11,159 bases of DNA from Smittium culicis. Lineage: Eukaryota; Kickxellomycota; Harpellomycetes; Harpellales; Legeriomycetaceae. The translations under genes and the position numbers were made by a program. The notes under the pieces were generated by a model, which saw nothing but the letters and a program-made list of their open reading frames with translations, was not told the DNA's origin and did not search any database. The first letter of the stretch is position 1. Each line of letters starts with the position of its first letter. Positions 7,043 to 11,159 of this stretch are shown here, piece after piece. The stretch is taken from the NCBI GenBank assembly GCA_001970855.1, contig LSSN01002944.1:1-11159 (forward strand). The letters run 5' to 3'.

Positions 7043-7239
7043 TTAACCCTTTACCGGGTGGTAGATTATTTTTGACCCACCTGATATAGCCAACAGCGTT
7101 CAAACAAAATACTTTAATTCTGAGACTTTAAGAATTATTGGTATATTGTAAAATAACAGCAAATAGTAAAATTCATTATTAATAGTAAACGAATCAACAA
7201 ATTGAATTTTTCAAAGAGTGTTGGACGGAAAAGGGTTAA
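7043..7239 (+). mobile_element. TTAA-flanked MITE, subfamily A, copy 4
   Basis: A 197-bp element with TTAACCCTTTACCGGGTGGT at the left and GTTGGACGGAAAAGGGTTAA at the right. TTAA is intact at both ends. The interior GATATAGCCAACAGCGTTCA and ACTTTAATTCTGAGACTTTA blocks are shared with the copies at 4713 and 7398. The left TTAA coincides with the right boundary of the long inverted repeat. Confidence 0.88.
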
Positions 7240-7397
7240 ATGAAGATAGACTTTAATGCAGCTTATAACTATTGGACTGATTATTTTATATTTAAAAATA
7301 TTATTAGAGTAATTGGTAAGGCGTTTTTCATTGCTATTATAATTTTTAAAGTATAATTTGCTAAAAAAAAAAAAAGCTATACTTTATTTACTGATAT

Positions 7398-7593
7398 ATA
7401 ACCCTTTCCCAAGCGATATACTACTTTTTCCCGCAATATATAGCCAACAGCGTTCAATTATGATACTTTAATTCCGAGGCATTAATAATAATTGGCATTT
7501 TTTAAAATAATAACAAATAATAAACTTGCTAATAAACTATAAGCGAATCATAAAATTGATTTTTTTAAAGAGTATTTAACGGGAAAGGGATAG
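7398..7593 (+). mobile_element. TTAA-flanked MITE, subfamily A, copy 5
   Basis: About 196 bp from ATAACCCTTTCCCAAGCGAT to ACGGGAAAGGGATAG. The interior AGCCAACAGCGTTCAATTAT, TTTAATTCCGAGGCATTAA and AAGCGAATCATAAAATTGAT blocks match the other A copies. The outer TTAA sites have decayed. It is 158 bp from the previous copy in the same orientation. Confidence 0.82.
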
Positions 7594-8412
7594 TTAAATA
7601 TTGGATTTCATACTCTGTAACTTTTTATGCATAAAGGTGATCTTTTCGTAAAGAATCTATCATATGTTAAAATGTGTAACTTTCATTTCTAGCCCATAAA
7701 AATTTTTAATAAATAAAATAAGACTGTGCCAAAAGCAGTCCAATTTTTTGAGTTTCAGTCTAATTAATGTTTTATCTATTATGATTATCCAAATTTTTAT
7801 TTCATCTAATTAAAATCTCACACACTCTTTTAACATTGAACAATCGACAATATGTGTCAGAATAAATAAATAAATAAAAAATTACCATATCATATCATAA
7901 AATAAAAATACTTATCGCTATTTATTTAACTGAAATTTTTTTAATCACTCTTCTATCTTAGAGGGTTCATCTATAGTAACTGTATGCAACAATATATAAT
8001 AAATATATAATAAATATCTTTTACTTTAAACCGAAGCTAGTTTATTTTATCATCATCTTTATCGAAAATAAATATAATAGTAAAAATAGTGAAATTTTTA
8101 TAATTTTGATTGTGGATTGAACAAAAGTTCAAAGGATAAAAACGAATTTATTATATAAGATCATTCAGAATATTCGAAATATTTTAATTTTTGAACTTTT
8201 GGAAAAAAATTTATTCAAAAAATTTAAAAGTGAATAATTCAAGAGTAAAATGTTGCTCAGTTATTAGATATTTCAAGCTCACTGCAATAATAAAGCTTTG
8301 TACTTTTTATGAACGAAATAATTTAACATAGTTGAAGAAATTAAATAATAATAAGTGTGATATAGAAGAGGAAAAAAAAGCATAAATAAGGAGCTATTTA
8401 TCCTCAAAAAAA

Positions 8413-8446
8413 TAAAAATATATAAAAATATATAAAAATATATAAA
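8413..8446. repeat. Short AT-rich tandem repeat (10-bp unit)
   Basis: Three copies of a TATATAAAAA-type unit in a low-complexity stretch. No function is apparent. Confidence 0.75.
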
Positions 8447-8627
8447 ATGAATGATAGAATATATATCTTTAAAAATAGCTGAATATATGTGAAAATAAAT
8501 AAAATGTATAAAGAAATTTATCAAAAAAATGGTGAATAATCAATAAAACCACTTAAGATGATTCCATAAATATTTTTATACTTTTAAAGCTAAACTATTT
8601 TACTGGAGAACCATACTTAGTATCTTA

Positions 8628-8681
8628 TTTATCGAGTTTAAATAATCTTACGGTTTTATTTAAGTCAATAAGCTCGATAAA
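8628..8681. repeat. Imperfect stem-loop
   Basis: TTTATCGAG at 8628-8636 pairs exactly with CTCGATAAA at 8673-8681. Inside it TTAAATAA can pair with TTATTTAA. With such AT-rich DNA it may be chance. Confidence 0.4.
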
Positions 8682-9913
8682 ATTACTTTCTGAAGCCAAA
8701 AACTTTCATATAGATTCTATATGTTATCCATTTAATGCTAATTACCCATAATAATATCTGGAATTTCAATTAATAATAAATACTTTTATCATGCATCAAT
8801 AGCAGTAGTGAGCAAAGAAAATCAAGATTCGTATTCTTGGATATTATGTACTCTTGAAGATTAACTTAATAAAACCAGATTATCTTGGAAAATGGAAACA
8901 TTTATTGCTGATTCAGCCCTAACAATTTCTAAAGCAGTTTCTGATTTTCATCATCATTCAAAGATAGTCCACTGCTGATTTCATAATTATAAAAATATTT
9001 TGACGAATATACATTAAATTAATCCTATTTTTAAAAATAAAATTTATGAAGACTTGAAATAATAGCTTTCACCGAATTTAGAGATCTTCGATAGGTCAAA
9101 GAAATTTTTAGTTAAAAAAAGTATGAACTTAAGCAATTTAAATAATGTATAAAAATATCAGATTATTTATAATTAAAAAAAACCAGCAGTTGGTATGAAG
9201 GTTATAGTATATTTTTGACATCAACTAAAAACTGTTTGAAGAGTTTCAATAGGACATTATAGGATTTATACACCAACTGGGGAAAATAATTAAATTTTAT
9301 TTGTTTTTTAGTTGTTTCTGTAAATTTATGCAAGGGTTAAAATGATTTTAGTAAACCAGATAATTCAAAAATGATATAAAACGAGATGATTATTACAAAA
9401 AAAAAAAAAAACGAGCTTGAAATTCTCATAGTTATATAAAAAAGAACAATTTAGTGTATATTTAGTATAAGACATAGAAATAAGGTTTTCATAAAAGAAA
9501 AACACTGTTTCTAAAATGGAAAAAAAAAAAAATGCTGGGAAATATTGAAGATTATTGGTAAAAAATTTTAAGAAAAAAAATTTTTTTTTGCTAGTACTAC
9601 TATTTGAAGTTAGAAAGACCTATATTGTTTATGTAAACAATTTTTAAAAAGCAAAAAATTTTAACAAATATACTTAGAATATAAAAAAAATTAGAGAAAT
9701 TGTTGAGATGTCGCTACTTCAATATGCAAAAAAAGATGGAAAATCAAAAAAAATTAAAAAAAACACCAGTTTAAAATTTATTTAAGGCTTTTATTTAACT
9801 TTACTTCAATTCGTATATTACATATTATCAATTTATTATAAAAAGTATTAAAATAAATAAAAAAATAACAGTAACTCGCAGAAATTTATATTTTTAAATT
9901 TTAAATCGAATTG

Positions 9914-10015
9914 TTTTTTTTTGTCTCAGCGAGTTTATTAAACAAAATTTTAAAATACACTAAAAACTATTAAAAATTATTTAAAAATTTATAAAAATAT
10001 TACAAAAATAATTTT
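9914..10015 (-). mobile_element. LINE 3' untranslated end with A-tail
   Basis: On the minus strand the decayed LINE reading frame is followed by about 90 AT-rich bases. Then come GTTTAATAAACTCGCTGAGA, a C and nine A (9922-9914). The AATAAA lies about 11 bases before the tail. The same terminal 21 bases, with one change, form the 40-bp insertion at 4041-4080, which fixes this as the true 3' end of the element. Confidence 0.82.
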
Positions 10016-10545
10016 CCAACTGACACCCCTCCGCCGCTCTAGCAGCTCCATACCCACTGGGCATTGGTTTAAGGCGGCTGGTGAATTACTTATACTTTAC
10101 AGTATAAGTGTTCTGGGCACGCGGATACCGTTCAAAAATTTGGCTGTTTCCAGCTCCAAATTTTGATCGGCTGTGCCAGCTCGAAGCTGGCTCAAAGATT
10201 GTTTAGACTCCCCCCCCCCCCCCCCCAAGGAGTTTTCCAACTAGCCCCAACCGGGCTTCGTTGAAATTCGAAAATAAAAAATTTTTTACCTGAGCTGATC
10301 GGCGTCGGTATAAAACGGTTGAACGTTCACGATCAAAGATTTCGCTAACAGAAGATACTCAGAATTATGTGGTCTACCGGCTAAGGCGCTTACAATTTGC
10401 AGCAGCAGAAAACATTTTTAAATATATTTGTCGACGATTTTCATGCTCGATAGTCGCTTGGCAGTTCGAGTTGTATTCATACGCATTTCTCTACGTACTG
10501 AAAACCCAGCATCAGATCCGGAAAATTTCTTAGAAGGAGGAGGGT
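10016..10545 (-). pseudogene. Decayed LINE reverse-transcriptase polyprotein, C-terminal part (copy A)
   Basis: The minus strand is collinear with the open LINE copy to its right, with frame changes and stops. Matching blocks in order are MRMNTTRTAKRLSSMKIVD versus IRIGAYWTAQRMANARIID, EYLLLAK versus EHILLDC, FSNFNEARLGLVGKLLG versus the block ending RLVGKLLG, and TAKFLNGIRVPRTLIL versus TAKFLEAISLHRTLIL. In the zinc-knuckle region the first Cys seems kept, while the second Cys, the His and the last Cys are replaced. A stop lies just before the knuckle, there is a frame shift before the FSN block, and a run of 17 C (plus strand, 10210-10226) sits right after the LVGKLLG codons. This is a dead copy, truncated at its 5' side near 10545; the boundary is approximate. 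Confidence 0.78.
10210..10226. repeat. C17 homopolymer inside the dead LINE copy
   Basis: Seventeen consecutive C on the plus strand, unusual in such AT-rich DNA. The intact copy has only five C at the matching place (10850-10854), inside the codons for LGEE. This suggests replication slippage after the copy died. The exact length may be uncertain from sequencing. Confidence 0.85.
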
Positions 10546-10643
10546 TAATTAAAAGATATTTATTAAAACAAGTTTACAACATATAAAAAATAAATAAAAA
10601 ATAAATATAAAACTACTTAAAAAATATTATATAAAAAATTCGC
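10546..10643 (-). other. 3' untranslated region of LINE copy B
   Basis: AT-rich DNA directly after the TGA stop of the open LINE frame. It contains GTTTTAATAAATATC, which resembles the GTTTAATAAAC near the 3' end of copy A, but no GAGAC tip and no A-tail follow. The end was lost or replaced where copy A begins. Confidence 0.5.
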
Positions 10644-11159
10644 TCAGCCAACTCCTCTCCGGCCCTGTAGGGCCTCCGTACCTGTTAGGCGTCGAGTCAA
10701 GGGGATTGGTGAACATTTAATTCTCTCAAGAATCAATGTTCGGTGCAAAGAGATGGCCTCCAGAAATTTTGCTGTTGCCAACACAATTTTGGTAGCCGGA
10801 GTGTCGGAACCTTGGTAGATCGCCGACGAGCTAAGTTTTAACTCCTCCCCCAGGAGCTTGCCAACTAACCTCTGCGAGATTGAAGAAGGCGGAAGATTGC
10901 TGAACTGTATGCTCAGCATGGACGTTTTTTCTCTAATATATGGTCCTGTAGTGTTCCACCGTACCGCTGTCCAACGTCCGCAGTCCAGGAGTATATGCTC
11001 TACAGTTTCAGGTGTTTTCATTTTGCAGAATGGGCATTCAGTTTTGTACGCCCCATCAATAATGCGCGCATTGGCCATGCGCTGTGCTGTCCAGTATGCG
11101 CCGATTCTAATTTTAGCTATGTGCAGCAAACTTTTTTGCCGCTCAGGGTACTTGAGCTC
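10644..11159 (-). CDS. Non-LTR retrotransposon (LINE) polyprotein, C-terminal part with CCHC zinc knuckle (partial)
   Basis: The minus frame is open from the right edge to a TGA at 10646-10644, giving 171 residues. A Cys-X2-Cys-X9-His-X4-Cys knuckle lies at residues 42-60 (codons 11036-10980; CPFC, then VEHILLDC). It is preceded by YWTAQRMANARIIDG, a pattern common just after the reverse-transcriptase and RNase H part of LINE open reading frame 2. In that family this C-terminal knuckle is thought to bind nucleic acid during target-primed reverse transcription. The reverse-transcriptase domain would lie outside the window, so activity cannot be judged. This part has no stop, frame shift or missing ligand. 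It is noticeably richer in GC than the surrounding DNA. Clade assignment is not possible from this piece. Confidence 0.85.
   Translation of the reverse strand, partial: ELKYPERQKSLLHIAKIRIGAYWTAQRMANARIIDGAYKTECPFCKMKTPETVEHILLDCGRWTAVRWNTTGPYIREKTSMLSIQFSNLPPSSISQRLVGKLLGEELKLSSSAIYQGSDTPATKIVLATAKFLEAISLHRTLILERIKCSPIPLTRRLTGTEALQGRRGVG

Larger units (their letters stand above)
5881..7046. repeat. 1.17-kb decayed long inverted repeat bounded by TTAA
   Basis: The left arm (about 5881-6096) and right arm (about 6900-7046) are diverged reverse complements. TTAATACTGGATTTTGCAAT matches the complement of the right end with three mismatches. TCTAAATGTATCA (6000-6012 and 6985-6997) and TGATTCTAATTGACTC (6081-6096, complement at 6900-6915) match exactly. 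The left arm carries an extra segment of roughly 70 bp. Both outer TTAA sites are shared with flanking MITEs. The centre (about 6334-6890) has no open frame, and a subfamily A MITE is nested inside. It may be a non-autonomous TTAA element with long arms. Confidence 0.65.
7594..9913. other. 2.3-kb AT-rich region without a supportable gene
   Basis: It is dominated by A and T runs and stop codons in all frames. The minus frame at 8279-8524 (81 codons of Phe/Ile/Tyr) is a product of low-complexity sequence. Minor structures are two 11-bp repeats of ATATATAATAA at 7992-8013, three 10-bp AT repeats at 8413-8446, and an imperfect stem at 8628-8681. No TTAA element as clear as those to the left was found. 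Confidence 0.6.

Noticed and set aside
8279..8524. 81-codon minus-strand hydrophobic frame
   Set aside because: It is a Phe/Ile/Tyr low-complexity translation of AT-rich DNA that includes the 10-bp tandem repeat; it is not a credible membrane protein.
8957..8985. Possible MITE end (TTCAAAGATAGTCCACTGCT)
   Set aside because: It resembles the inverted left end of the TTAA elements, but no GGGTTAA, interior or opposite end is found within 200 bp. At most it is a decayed scrap.
9378..9415. A15 run flanked by AAAACGAG on both sides, like a tiny retro-insertion
   Set aside because: The direct repeats are only 8 bp and half A, and no LINE tip precedes the tail; chance is likely in this sequence.
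10536..10550. AGGGTTAA near the boundary between the LINE copies, as a possible MITE end
   Set aside because: Only eight bases match and no element interior or opposite end is present.

Overview
The window looks like AT-rich nuclear DNA of a small eukaryote. There is no bacterial-style operon, ribosome-binding site, tRNA or rRNA. A gene for a secreted, serine-rich protein sits beside about 9 kb of non-coding DNA full of DNA-transposon and LINE debris. Very low GC, an intronless secreted-protein gene with in-frame Ser-rich repeats, a GGG motif close to a start codon, piggyBac-like elements and a LINE would all suit a microsporidian with an expanded genome. That assignment is an inference; another AT-rich fungal or protist genome is possible.

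Layout. (1) Positions 1-1739, minus strand: the one convincing cellular gene. It is open from its start to the left edge and encodes a signal peptide, a dibasic site, and two copies of a four-cysteine domain. Each domain is followed by a Ser/Glu-rich tandem-repeat linker (24-bp units after domain 1, 18-bp units after domain 2). (2) Positions 2080-7593: a dense cluster of short TTAA-flanked inverted-repeat elements of about 195-199 bp. I read these as non-autonomous piggyBac-like MITEs: seven full-length copies of subfamily A, three of subfamily B, and several fragments, together about 40% of the interval. Two of them bracket a larger, decayed 1.17-kb inverted repeat. (3) Positions 4027-4094: a 40-bp insertion made only of a LINE 3' tip and its A-tail, flanked by a perfect 14-bp target-site duplication. 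(4) Positions 7594-9913: very AT-rich DNA with no supportable gene. (5) Positions 9914-11159, minus strand: two 3' portions of the same LINE family in the same orientation. One is badly decayed but keeps its 3' tip and A-tail; the other is open through its C-terminal zinc knuckle and runs off the right edge.

The parts are connected mainly through transposition. The LINE near the right edge supplies the 3' tip seen in the 40-bp insertion. The two MITE subfamilies share both ends but differ inside, as expected if one absent transposase mobilised both. The secreted-protein gene is unrelated to the elements. Its modular domain-linker structure and hypervariable repeats suggest a surface, wall or secreted host-interaction protein, but no function can be assigned from sequence alone.
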